From Candidatus Heimdallarchaeota archaeon (lineage in GTDB: Archaea > Asgardarchaeota > Heimdallarchaeia > JABLTI01): a DNA stretch of 56,099 bases. The position numbers were made by a program, and so were the translations under genes. Below the pieces are notes generated by a model. The model made no database searches. It was given only the letters and a program-made list of their open reading frames with translations, and had not been told where the DNA came from. Where the stretch lies: NCBI GenBank assembly GCA_019056785.1, contig DXJV01000095.1:1-56099 (forward strand), read 5' to 3'. Positions 33,826 to 42,480 of this stretch are shown here, piece by piece; the first letter of the stretch is position 1, and the number at the start of each line of letters is the position of its first letter.

Positions 33826-34185
33826 GTGAATATCTTGACAGAAGAAAAAACCCGAGAGAAGGAAGGACAAGTAGTCAGCGAACTAACTGAGGAAGAAGAA
33901 ACAAAACAACAAAATCTACAAAAACTCAAAGAATTAAATAAAAAACTTAATGAAATGGGGATAAAAAAGGACCCAAACATTCGGATTTGCCCGAAGTGTT
34001 TCAGTACGAGAGTAAAAGTAGAAGATATTTTTTCAAATATGGGAATTACTCGAGGCTATCCTGTTTGCCGATGTCTAGATTGTGGTTGGAGATCCAGGAC
34101 ATGGATCTATCTTGATAGAACCATGTCAAAAGAGGAGAGAGAACGTTTCATTCAGGAAGAAATTGAACTCAAAAGCAAAAAATGA
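33826..34185 (+). CDS. Small zinc-ribbon protein
   Basis: 119 residues: a charged coiled-coil-like N-terminus (1-50), then a zinc ribbon with CPKC (about 55-58) and CRCLDC (about 81-86), and an acidic-basic tail. The start is GTG at 33826. Such small ribbons are common in archaea and often bind nucleic acid or transcription machinery. The exact family is not recognised. It ends 12 bases before the convergent MEMO gene. Confidence 0.65.
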   Translation: MNILTEEKTREKEGQVVSELTEEEETKQQNLQKLKELNKKLNEMGIKKDPNIRICPKCFSTRVKVEDIFSNMGITRGYPVCRCLDCGWRSRTWIYLDRTMSKEERERFIQEEIELKSKK

Positions 34186-34197
34186 AGAGGAAAAAAC

Positions 34198-35070
34198 TCA
34201 TTCCTCTTTCGTTAAGATGGCAGATAAATAAGCAACCACTTCGGCTTTGTTTCCGGTAACGTCACCACTGGTGGCATATTTTAATACCTTCGCGTGTGAA
34301 ACCCCGAATTTCTTGCTAAGTTTGATGATAGAAGCGACAGGAGCAGGGCCACACATTGAAATGTACTTTTCATTTACGACCTCGAGGAGATTGTTGGGCT
34401 TCAGTTTTTTGATGTTTTCGATTACGTAGGAGTCTTTCGCCATTGCTGCTGCTTGGCTTTCAAAATGCGTCAAGTCAGAGCTTGCAATGAGACAAAAGTC
34501 ATAATCGGTGAGAATTTTGCCAAGAACATTAGCAATTCTATCTACAGTTTCTTTAGATTGATCCTTCAATGCAATGGGGACGATTGCTACATCCTCACCA
34601 TAAAGGTATTGGAGGAAGGGCACCTGAACCTCAATACTATGTTCCCTGCTATGAGCAGAAGTGTCGGAGCGAAAATAGGGTTGTTTGATTATTTTTTCAA
34701 TTATGTCATCTGGTAGCGTAGCATCTCCAAGGGGGGTTCGCCATTTACCTGGCGGATGAACACTGATTCCCGGACCCAGACCTGTATGATTGGGCCCGAT
34801 AATGACGAAAAATTCAGGCTTCCCGTCCTTGAATTGTTCCAAAAAACCATGGGCAGCCACTGGACCAGAGTAAATATAACCGGCATGTGGTGAGATTAAC
34901 CCAACAATGTTACCTTTTCGGGGGGGAGGAGAGGATCGCTCAGGTAAAGCCCCTGGCCCAACTGCTTTATCTTGAAAGCATTTTTCAATGGCAGCGATTA
35001 ACTGGTTTTTATCTGCCGGATAAAACATTCCAGCAACAGCAGGTTCGCGTATCAATTCACATAACCACAC
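34198..35070 (-). CDS. MEMO1 family protein (AmmeMemoRadiSam protein B)
   Basis: About 285-290 residues. Conserved metal-site motifs are visible: SPHAGYIYSGPVAA, IIGPNHTGLG, SSDLTHFE and the cysteine in MCGPAPV. The family is related to nonhaem-iron dioxygenases; in prokaryotes it often sits with AMMECR1 and a radical SAM gene, neither of which is seen here. GTG at 35070 is the first start, but the family usually begins M-I-R-x-PAVAG, which points to TTG at 35055 as the true start. Its substrate is unknown. Confidence 0.9.
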   Translation of the reverse strand: MWLCELIREPAVAGMFYPADKNQLIAAIEKCFQDKAVGPGALPERSSPPPRKGNIVGLISPHAGYIYSGPVAAHGFLEQFKDGKPEFFVIIGPNHTGLGPGISVHPPGKWRTPLGDATLPDDIIEKIIKQPYFRSDTSAHSREHSIEVQVPFLQYLYGEDVAIVPIALKDQSKETVDRIANVLGKILTDYDFCLIASSDLTHFESQAAAMAKDSYVIENIKKLKPNNLLEVVNEKYISMCGPAPVASIIKLSKKFGVSHAKVLKYATSGDVTGNKAEVVAYLSAILTKEE

Positions 35071-35126
35071 ATGACAACTTCTAACTTTATCTGTAAGCTT
35101 ACATGTTTATTAGTTTTATTTGCAAA

Positions 35127-36329
35127 TTACAAGGGCAAGTCGTCGATGTTTTTGAAACAATACGCAGGTTCACTAAAAAGAATGGAAAGATCATATATTC
35201 GCCGCGAAAGCTCTTTAGACAAATCATTAAAATAGATTTGACTGAAAATATCAGCAAGCTCTGTCATTTCCAACTCTTTCATCCCCATTCGTGTTACTTC
35301 TGCCATTCCAAGGCGAAGCGCCGCATCCACCATCACCCCAACAGACTCGGCACGCTTGGCAATCTTTTCAGCCTTATGAGAAGTTGAAACATCGATAAAA
35401 ACTTGATGAGAGTCGCTATAACCCAAATGTTTGAATTTTACCGGAACACCCGCTTGATCTAAAGCATGAGCAAAGGCTTTACTATTTTTCACTACTTGAG
35501 CCGCATATTCTTGTCCGAACTCGAGCATTTCTAATGCCGCAACTCCAAGTGCAGCAAGTCTATTGGGGTGATTATTATCAACCAATCTGATCCCATGTTC
35601 CAAATCCAAATCAAGAGCGGAACTTAATAATTCGTAACGCTCACTATCATTAGTTACAATAACTCCTCCTTGTGGACCTGGAAACGTTTTATGTGTTGAA
35701 CCAAGGAGAACTTGTGCACCCTCTCGGAGTGGGTCTTGAAATTGTTTGCCGGCGATAAGTCCCAAAACATGTGAACCATCATAGGCAAAATGGATCGTTT
35801 TTCGCGAAGCAAATTCCTCAGTGATTTCTTTGACGGGGTGAGGAAAAGGCAAAAACGAGGAACCAAAGATAACCAATTTTGGCTTCAATTTCTTGATCGC
35901 TTCGATGTTTTCTTCGATGAGGAGATTCATATCTTCCATTGAAAAATTGAAAGTGATTTTTTTGCGACCAAAAAATTGATAGTCAAGGGGGTAACCACCA
36001 TTTTGACCCGCATTTACTACCATGACTTTATTGCCACTTTTTGTTAGACTAAATAGAAGAGCTAAAACACAAAGATTTCCTGAGAGAGCCGAAAGAATAG
36101 CATAATCAGCATCAAACAATTCTCGAATGTAAGCTTCAGTTTTCGCCATCATTTTTCTAATGAATTTTGTCCCGCCATAATATTCAGCTGAATAGCGATG
36201 ACCAAAATCTGAAGCCAAAAGTGATCGCACTAAAGGTGAGGTATAATTCTCACTTGCAATAAGATTAATTACTCCATGGCGCAATTGGTGGTGTTGCAAA
36301 ACGATTTCTAAAAAGTCGTTTAATTTCAT
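35127..36329 (-). CDS. glyA: Serine hydroxymethyltransferase-like PLP enzyme
   Basis: 400 residues of the SHMT fold: INLIASENYTSP (22-33), the substrate-binding SAEYYGGT (47-54), AYDGSHVLGL, and the PLP lysine in GSTHKTFPGPQGG (Lys214). It interconverts serine and glycine, giving a one-carbon unit to tetrahydrofolate or tetrahydromethanopterin. It is slightly shorter than typical archaeal SHMT (about 425-430) and its active-site surroundings are a little divergent, so a related aldolase activity is possible. It fits the one-carbon theme of the fwd genes. Confidence 0.85.
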   Translation of the reverse strand: MKLNDFLEIVLQHHQLRHGVINLIASENYTSPLVRSLLASDFGHRYSAEYYGGTKFIRKMMAKTEAYIRELFDADYAILSALSGNLCVLALLFSLTKSGNKVMVVNAGQNGGYPLDYQFFGRKKITFNFSMEDMNLLIEENIEAIKKLKPKLVIFGSSFLPFPHPVKEITEEFASRKTIHFAYDGSHVLGLIAGKQFQDPLREGAQVLLGSTHKTFPGPQGGVIVTNDSERYELLSSALDLDLEHGIRLVDNNHPNRLAALGVAALEMLEFGQEYAAQVVKNSKAFAHALDQAGVPVKFKHLGYSDSHQVFIDVSTSHKAEKIAKRAESVGVMVDAALRLGMAEVTRMGMKELEMTELADIFSQIYFNDLSKELSRRIYDLSILFSEPAYCFKNIDDLPL

Positions 36330-36478
36330 TTCAACCAGTAAAATAGTAATAAGAAAGATTATTTTAAGCTTTTATGACGCTTCCCAAGCATTTATAGGAT
36401 TTTATTATAAATAAAAAAATAATCAGTAAGGTTTCAATTGTTGAGATAAACTATAACAACTCTAACAGGTTCACTTCC

Positions 36479-37129
36479 ATGTCAGGAACAAAGAGAAGTA
36501 AAACATCAACTGCTACAAGTAAACAAAAAAGTAAAAAAGATAAAACGAAGAAAGCGTCTAAAAAGAAAGAAACGAAAGAAGGTAAAAAGAAACAAAAAGA
36601 AGAACAATTCCTTAATGAAGCTAAACAAGCCATCGAAGAAATAACGTTGGTACTGAAAAAAACATCGCAAATGTTGCCCTCTCTTGTTTCCGTGCGATAC
36701 ACAAATGATGCTGATTTTAATGGTGTACTGCACGATAAATTCAAGACGGATTATGAGCTCATTATTATGCTCGAAGAATTCTTCACTAAACTCGTCCTTC
36801 TCTTACGCTACCGGTCAGCATTTGATGAGAAACTCAGCCAAATGTCAAGAATAATTGGTAATCTTAAAAAAGCGACTAATTTGCAGGAATTTCAAGGAAA
36901 CCTTCAGCTTTTGGGAATTGCTCTACTGGATTCTGAACAAATCATTCAAAATTATGATGAAATGTACAACAATCTTTTTACAGAACAAGCTTTATTGCAA
37001 TTCCAATTGATGGAACAACTTGCCTTGTTCCGAGAGAAGAATGTACCAAACTTTAGCGAATTGTTTAGCGACAGTATAAAGAACTTTCTTAAATTGAATA
37101 ACAAACTCTCAAACTTAAAAGAGAGTTGA
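36479..37129 (+). CDS. Helical protein with a lysine-rich N-terminal tail, unknown function
   Basis: 216 residues. The first 45 are almost only Lys, Thr, Ser, Glu and Gln (a disordered basic tail like that of Alba and eL13 here). The rest is helical, with several amphipathic helices (QAIEEITLVLKKTSQML; FKTDYELIIMLEEFFTKLVL; FTEQALLQFQLMEQLALF). No membrane segment is present. AGGT is upstream of the ATG. It ends 6 bases before the next ATP-grasp gene, so the two are likely one operon. I do not recognise the family. Confidence 0.65.
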   Translation: MSGTKRSKTSTATSKQKSKKDKTKKASKKKETKEGKKKQKEEQFLNEAKQAIEEITLVLKKTSQMLPSLVSVRYTNDADFNGVLHDKFKTDYELIIMLEEFFTKLVLLLRYRSAFDEKLSQMSRIIGNLKKATNLQEFQGNLQLLGIALLDSEQIIQNYDEMYNNLFTEQALLQFQLMEQLALFREKNVPNFSELFSDSIKNFLKLNNKLSNLKES

Positions 37130-37135
37130 TACCTC

Positions 37136-38371
37136 ATGAAACTCCTAATTGTTGGCTTTAATGCTCGCCCTATTGCTAAAGCAGCTGCTCAAGCAAACCA
37201 CCAGATTGGCATCATCGACTATTTTGGAGACATGGACCTGCTGCAATTAACAAGAAATTGTTTTGCCGTTTTGCGACAGAAAGCCGGTGAAACCCTTCAT
37301 CGGCCTTTGCATCGAACCCCTGCAGAATATTTGTTTCTGTTAGCTGAAACGATGATTGAAGAACAAGGAGACTTTGATGGTATCTTAATTGGCTCGGGAT
37401 TTGACAAATATCCTGAAATTATCGCCAAATTTCATGCTCTTGGAGTGAAAATGTATGCAAATACTGCCGAGAAATTTACTCTTTGCCGGATGAAAAAGAA
37501 AATGAATGAACTCGCTCAAAAAGCCGGCTTCGCCATTCCAAAACTATTGAAGGCAAACTCAGTTTCTGAAGCACTCGAGATAATGAAAACAGTACGCTTC
37601 CCCATTGTCACACGAACTAATGGTGGCGGCGGAGGAGCGGGCATTCGGAAGTGGGATACAAAAAGCGAGTTAGAAAATTATTTACACTCGAGAGAAGAAC
37701 GCGAGGAGCAAACGCTTTTCTTTCAAGAATATATTCAAGGAATAGACGCAAGTGCAACAGTTGTTTGTTCAAAAGAAAAGACAGCCATTCTCTCTCTAAA
37801 TAAACAATTAATTGGCGATAAGCTATTAGGAGCCCCAGGGGATTTTGCCTATTGTGGGAACATTGTCCCTCTTGAGTGGGACATGCATTTGCCGGCAAAG
37901 CAAAAAGAATTCTTTGTTGATCTTATGACAAAAATTAAGAGCCTTTTTCTTCAATTGAAATTAACAGGTATCAATGGCGTTGATTTCGTTATTCGAGGAA
38001 CGAAAAGTTATTTTATGGAAGTAAATCCTCGCTTCTTAGGCAGTCTTGAGTGCACTCAAATAGCTACGAAACAAAACCTCGTCAAGATTCATTTGGATGC
38101 GTTTCATGACACCCTTTCAGTGAAAGAACCGCCACGCTACTATCGGATAGGAGTCAAAGGCATTCTCTTTTCAAACGTCGAAAAACCTTTTCCGGTGAAA
38201 AAGTACCCTACAAGCAAGTGGATTGTCGATCGAACCCATGTAGGGGTTATCCTTGAAAGAGGAGACCCCTTTTGTAGTATTGTCCTTCCAACAATTAGTG
38301 CGACCAATGGCTTGGAAAAAGTTCACACGCTAGCCAAACGCATTCAGAGATTAAATGCCCCTAGAGTTTAA
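37136..38371 (+). CDS. ATP-grasp ligase related to carboligases (archaeal COG2232-like)
   Basis: 411 residues. An N-terminal Rossmann-like region (LLIVGFNARPIAKAAAQA, GIIDYFGDMD) is followed by the ATP-grasp fold: FPIVTRTNGGGGGAGIRKW, FFQEYIQGIDASATVVC, and GVDFVIRGTKSYFMEVNPRF with the metal-binding Glu and Asn. The PLP, biotin and folate-like context does not define the substrate. Proteins of this type occur alongside methanopterin and methanofuran genes in several organisms, so a cofactor role is possible, but only as inference. It is cotranscribed with the preceding helical gene. Confidence 0.75.
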   Translation: MKLLIVGFNARPIAKAAAQANHQIGIIDYFGDMDLLQLTRNCFAVLRQKAGETLHRPLHRTPAEYLFLLAETMIEEQGDFDGILIGSGFDKYPEIIAKFHALGVKMYANTAEKFTLCRMKKKMNELAQKAGFAIPKLLKANSVSEALEIMKTVRFPIVTRTNGGGGGAGIRKWDTKSELENYLHSREEREEQTLFFQEYIQGIDASATVVCSKEKTAILSLNKQLIGDKLLGAPGDFAYCGNIVPLEWDMHLPAKQKEFFVDLMTKIKSLFLQLKLTGINGVDFVIRGTKSYFMEVNPRFLGSLECTQIATKQNLVKIHLDAFHDTLSVKEPPRYYRIGVKGILFSNVEKPFPVKKYPTSKWIVDRTHVGVILERGDPFCSIVLPTISATNGLEKVHTLAKRIQRLNAPRV

Positions 38372-38374
38372 GGG

Positions 38375-39619
38375 TTAGATTTTCGCTAATGCTTGATCAA
38401 TGTCTTCAATTAAATCAGCTTTATCCTCAATACCAGTAGATAAACGAACAAAACCCGGATTGATACCCAAAGCTCTTTTTTGCTCTTCCGAGAACTCGAG
38501 GTAAATCATGCTCCCTGAGGCTTGGGCAAGCGATTCGACACTTCCAAGACTACTTGCCCTTTTGATGATTTGGAGCGCATTTAGAAAGTCACCGCCATCT
38601 TTATCACTTTTCCCGACACAGAAACTAACCATCCCACCAAAACCACGCATCTGTTTTTTCGCTAGCTGATGTTGAGGGTGGCTTGGCAATCCAGGATAAA
38701 ATACTTCACGAACTTTTGGGTGGTCCTCTAGAAATTCTGCAAGTGCTTGTGCGTTTTCATTATGTCGCTGCATTCGCAACTCTAATGTTTTAATCCCTCG
38801 AATTGTTAGCCAAGCACTAAAGGGGGACATTACTCCGCCAAAATAAACTGCACTATTCATTATTTCCGCACGCTCTTCAGCAGAAGTAATGACAGCACCA
38901 CCTAAGACGTCAGAATGCCCTCCCAAGTATTTTGTGACACTATGGATAACAATATCCGCACCAAAAACTAATGGATTTTGATTGATTGGACTGGCAAATG
39001 TGTTGTCAAACACAAATTTTATGCCAAAATCCTTTGCAAGCTTCCCAAGAGCTTCGATGTCGCATAATGATAGTGTTGGATTTGTGGGGCACTCCATATG
39101 AAGCAATTTGGTTTTCTTGGAAATTGCTTCTTGCACATTTTCAATTTCTCTTGCATCAACAAACTTCGGGATAAAGCCCCATTTCTTAAAATATTGGTTT
39201 AAGAGATGCCGTGTTCCTGGATAGCACCGATCAGTAACGACAATTTCGTCCCCAGGACATAAATATGTGGCAAAAGTGGTTGCAATGGCAGCCATCCCTG
39301 AGCTAAATCCAATTGCCGCTTCACCTCTTTCCAGGAGAGCAATTTTCTTTTCAAAGGTCTCGCGTGTAGGATTACCATGCCTTGAATAAGCATATCCGGG
39401 TTTTCCATGATAGAAAACATCCGCCCAATCCTGAGCACGTTCATATGCAAAAGTTGTTGAGAAATCAATACTTGTAACAATACCTTTTGTCAATGGATTT
39501 ACTTGCTCTCCAGCATGAACTACTTTTGTTCCTATCCGTTTTCCGAAAGCAGGACTGTCTTTTACAGCAATTTTTTTAATGCCAATACCTTTTGAACTAT
39601 CTTCTCCTTCTTTATTCAT
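38375..39619 (-). CDS. Cys/Met-metabolism PLP-dependent enzyme (cystathionine gamma-lyase/synthase type)
   Basis: About 415 residues of the transsulfuration family: GYAYSRHGNPTRETFEKKIA, FSSGMAAIATT, MECPTNPTL, FDNTFASP, the PLP lysine in IHSVTKYLGGHSDVLGG, and the C-terminal LSTGIEDKADLIEDI. Gamma-lyase, gamma-synthase, homocysteine-forming and methionine-lyase activities cannot be told apart here. TTG at 39649 is an alternative start; I prefer the ATG at 39619, which has GTGG about 6 bases upstream. It is convergent with the ATP-grasp gene (3 bases apart). Confidence 0.9.
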   Translation of the reverse strand: MNKEGEDSSKGIGIKKIAVKDSPAFGKRIGTKVVHAGEQVNPLTKGIVTSIDFSTTFAYERAQDWADVFYHGKPGYAYSRHGNPTRETFEKKIALLERGEAAIGFSSGMAAIATTFATYLCPGDEIVVTDRCYPGTRHLLNQYFKKWGFIPKFVDAREIENVQEAISKKTKLLHMECPTNPTLSLCDIEALGKLAKDFGIKFVFDNTFASPINQNPLVFGADIVIHSVTKYLGGHSDVLGGAVITSAEERAEIMNSAVYFGGVMSPFSAWLTIRGIKTLELRMQRHNENAQALAEFLEDHPKVREVFYPGLPSHPQHQLAKKQMRGFGGMVSFCVGKSDKDGGDFLNALQIIKRASSLGSVESLAQASGSMIYLEFSEEQKRALGINPGFVRLSTGIEDKADLIEDIDQALAKI

Positions 39620-39750
39620 GAAAAACCACTTCAATATGTTGCCACGCAATAAAGAAAATAAACTTTGTCAGTTTTTTCAGTTCAAAAAAAACAGCTAATT
39701 TAAAAACGGGTACGGAAAAATAGAAATAACCCCTCCCGAGATGAATAGAA

Positions 39751-40299
39751 ATGACATCGCCCGAAAAAGAAGACCGAACAAAGACTCTCTTTGAGTCTCG
39801 TTTCTTATCCATTATTTTAATGATCAGTTTGCTTTTAATGTGCGCGATTTTCCTCGTAGTTACTTGGCAATTGTTTGGCTCAGCCTATACCGTAAGAGTA
39901 GGCATTGCTCTAAGTGCGGGAGCCGGTGGGGGGATTATTCTAACCTTCATTTTGCTCCTGGTTATCAAATCAAAAAAGACAAGCCGCAACATCTTACTCT
40001 ACCTTGTCATTGGATTGCTTTTTGGTTCTCTTGTTGTGTCGCTTATCTTGAAATTCGCTATACCTGACCCAACAAAAAGTGTTTGGGCATTTATTGAAGC
40101 GAGTTCTGTAGGACTGGGGATAACAGCAAGTATCGCATTCACCTATCTTCTATTGGCAATTTTTCGAAGTAAACTGATTTTTGAACCTGAAACATCAGAC
40201 GCTCAAGAGGAGATACAACCAGAAGAGCTTTCCGGAGAAGAAAAAAAGGCGGAATTATCCATTAAGGGAAGCATGAAGAAGAATATAGAGACAGAATAA
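39751..40299 (+). CDS. Integral membrane protein with four transmembrane segments
   Basis: 182 residues: four hydrophobic segments (about 20-42, 50-70, 82-102, 115-138), the second very rich in Gly/Ala (GIALSAGAGGGIILTF), and an acidic-to-basic cytosolic C-terminus of about 40 residues. No family is recognised. It is 79 bases upstream of eL13 on the same strand, so they may be cotranscribed; its role is unknown. Confidence 0.7.
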   Translation: MTSPEKEDRTKTLFESRFLSIILMISLLLMCAIFLVVTWQLFGSAYTVRVGIALSAGAGGGIILTFILLLVIKSKKTSRNILLYLVIGLLFGSLVVSLILKFAIPDPTKSVWAFIEASSVGLGITASIAFTYLLLAIFRSKLIFEPETSDAQEEIQPEELSGEEKKAELSIKGSMKKNIETE

Positions 40300-40378
40300 T
40301 TTAAAAAACAACCGAAAGAATAAAATGCATTAAATTTGGCAGAATTAGCTAAAATAAAAACATTTGAGGATATTTAAA

Positions 40379-41065
40379 ATGAAACCACAGGCAACTGTAG
40401 AAAGCCCTTCATCGAATTTGCCTCGAAAAGGCAGAGGATTCAGCAAAGAAGAGCTTCTTGCGGCGAAATTTTCCATCAAAGAAGCTCGAGCAGCAGGGCT
40501 CATTGTTGATTTACGTCGCAAGTCAAAATACAAAGAAAATATTGACAAGCTTAAAGATTATAAGAAAGAGTACGAAAACTGGCTGGTAGAAAAAGAAAAA
40601 GAGCGAATTAAACTTCGGAAAATCAATGCCAAAGCACGTAAAGAAGCTGCTCTAAGAAAGAAAGAACTTGCAGTAAAAGAACTTGAACGAGAAAAAGAAA
40701 TCGAAGAAGAAAAGAAGAGAGTTCAAGAGGAAATCGCTAAACGAGAAGCAGAAGAGCTAAAGGCAGAAACCGAAGAAGAATTATCAGAGGAAGAACTGGC
40801 TGAACTCGAGGAATTAGAACAGTCAATTACTGAAGAAACTCCTGCGGAGCCAGCTACAGAAGAAGAAGCACTCGAAAAAATTGAAGAGGATTTAGCTGAG
40901 AGTTTGGGTTTACAACAAGAAGAAAAGCCCAAAGTCGAAGCGACAACAACCACCACAACGGTGACAAAAACGCCCGATGGTGTGAAAAAGGTTGTTAAAC
41001 GCGTTCGAAAGAAACCCACAAAGACAACGAAGGGTGCTTCCGAAAAGGCCGAAAAGAAAGGATAG
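40379..41065 (+). CDS. rpl13e: Ribosomal protein eL13 with a long charged C-terminal extension
   Basis: The first 70 residues are eL13: PRKGRGFSKEELLAAKFSIK, ARAAGLIVDLRRKSKYKENI and LKDYKK match eukaryotic eL13 (GRGFSLEELRAAGI... VDPRRRNKS). After it come about 150 residues of charged coiled coil, an acidic segment (EELSEEELAELEELEQ) and a basic KKVVKRVRKKPTK tail, which makes the protein 228 residues. eL13 is found in eukaryotes and in some archaea, including Asgard lineages. GAGGA before the ATG at 40379 fixes the start over the in-frame TTG at 40364. Confidence 0.9.
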   Translation: MKPQATVESPSSNLPRKGRGFSKEELLAAKFSIKEARAAGLIVDLRRKSKYKENIDKLKDYKKEYENWLVEKEKERIKLRKINAKARKEAALRKKELAVKELEREKEIEEEKKRVQEEIAKREAEELKAETEEELSEEELAELEELEQSITEETPAEPATEEEALEKIEEDLAESLGLQQEEKPKVEATTTTTTVTKTPDGVKKVVKRVRKKPTKTTKGASEKAEKKG

Positions 41066-41078
41066 CTTAGTTCGAGTT

Positions 41079-41117
41079 AGAAGGATAAAGAGCCTTCTCC
41101 TTTTTCTCTCTTTTTTT
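41079..41117 (+). terminator. Terminator after eL13
   Basis: AGAAGG (41079-41084) pairs with CCTTCT (41093-41098) over an 8-base loop and is followed by a pyrimidine run ending in T7. It overlaps the end of the convergent pmbA-like gene by 2 bases. Confidence 0.6.
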
Positions 41118-42480
41118 ATATTGAAACAGTTATTTTTGTTGTGAGAAGATCAGGCACAATGATATTAAATGGTGTCAGAGGAATAGCTTCTTCTTTCAAT
41201 TCTCTCCCAAGAAGTAGCATCGGATCTTCAAGGATTGTATAAATATTCCCTGAAAGATAGCAGGGAAAAATGGGGTTAACAATTTCGCCATTCTTTACTT
41301 CAAAGCCTTCTGTCACTGTTACGACAAAGTCTCCTGTTGAAAAGTTTGCATCCTGCGCACCGGCAACATCTTTAATGTATATCCCACTTGAGAGCCCAGA
41401 AAGTACGTCCTTTTGAGAGCCTTTTTTTACCTGGACAACAAAATTTGATGAAGAAATTGTAGGGGGATAAATATAACTTCTATTATCGATATTCATGAAA
41501 TTTACTCTATAACAATTGCCTGGAAAAGACGTTTGGCTCGAACTGCCAGAACATGCGAAATTCATACCTAATAATCTCCGACATTTCCCCCCTGAGACAA
41601 CAATTCGAGGTTTGCTTGGATAGCCTTCATCATCCCATCCGAAAGTGTTTTGTGCTCCGGGATAAGTAGGGTTATCAATTAGCTGTAGGTTTTTATTAAA
41701 ACGATAAGCTCTGAGAGTGTCCAATGAGACTGTTCCCCCACTATTAAAGAAAGAGGGAAGTAGAGCATAAGCAATTATTTTTGCCACAGCAGAAGGAGCC
41801 AAAATAATTCCGCGAGGGCGGCCAATAGACAAGGGTCTTCGAGATGAAAGAGCTGAGGCATTCTTCAAAGAAGCATTAAAGAGTGCTTGCCAATCTTCTT
41901 CTATTTTTCTCGAAATTAATCGTGCTGTGCCGGTGGTAGGTATACCATTTTCATCAATTGTTGTTGCTAGTGAAACCTTCATTCGTGTGCCTACTTCGCG
42001 TTTCCAAAGCCCTTCTGAATTAGAGATTAATCGTTCTTCCGTTTCAAAAGCAACCGTTCCTTCTAAATTTCTAATTGATGTTTTATCCTCCATCGATGCG
42101 AGAATTTCAATAATCGAGCCACAAGCAGCATCTAATGAAAGGTCAATTAGTCGAGGATCGCGAATGCCTTCGACAGGCGTAATAAATCGTTTATTTACAA
42201 AAGAGTGGTCAACTACTTGATTTGAAGCACGTGCATTTTGCTTTGCCAGCTCAACAACTTCATTAATCCGTTCAGCAGAATTTGAACTCACAAAGCTAAG
42301 CTTATTTTTTACAATTGCCCGAATTCCCACACCTGATTGCTCTTGCTCGATTGTTTGTTTGATTTCTTTCTTGAGGATAACTATTTTCTTCAGGGTTTTT
42401 CGTTGGACAAACACCTCAACAGCATCTATGGCTTCCTTTTCTGCTCTTCGCAGTACTTCTTCTGCAATAATTGCCATCAT
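41116..42480 (-). CDS. pmbA: TldD/PmbA-family protease subunit, PmbA (TldE)-like
   Basis: 454 residues. The TldE-type subunit of the TldD-TldE complex lacks the metal motif but forms the heterodimer with TldD. Recognisable parts are VFVQRKTLKKIVILKKEIKQ at the N-terminus, SGVGIRAIVKNKLSFVSSN, PTTGTARLISRKIEED, NTFGWDDEGYPSKPRIVVSGG and the C-terminal FSTGDFVVTVTEGFEVKNGE. Its ATG overlaps the tldD stop (ATGA), so the two are translationally coupled. The pair degrades unfolded peptides and in bacteria also matures some ribosomal peptides. Confidence 0.9.
   Translation of the reverse strand: MMAIIAEEVLRRAEKEAIDAVEVFVQRKTLKKIVILKKEIKQTIEQEQSGVGIRAIVKNKLSFVSSNSAERINEVVELAKQNARASNQVVDHSFVNKRFITPVEGIRDPRLIDLSLDAACGSIIEILASMEDKTSIRNLEGTVAFETEERLISNSEGLWKREVGTRMKVSLATTIDENGIPTTGTARLISRKIEEDWQALFNASLKNASALSSRRPLSIGRPRGIILAPSAVAKIIAYALLPSFFNSGGTVSLDTLRAYRFNKNLQLIDNPTYPGAQNTFGWDDEGYPSKPRIVVSGGKCRRLLGMNFACSGSSSQTSFPGNCYRVNFMNIDNRSYIYPPTISSSNFVVQVKKGSQKDVLSGLSSGIYIKDVAGAQDANFSTGDFVVTVTEGFEVKNGEIVNPIFPCYLSGNIYTILEDPMLLLGRELKEEAIPLTPFNIIVPDLLTTKITVSI

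Noticed and set aside
33610..33870. Hydrophobic minus-strand frame between 33537 and 33826
   Set aside because: It comes from A-rich plus-strand DNA and overlaps the start of the zinc-ribbon gene; no ribosome-binding site and no protein-like pattern.
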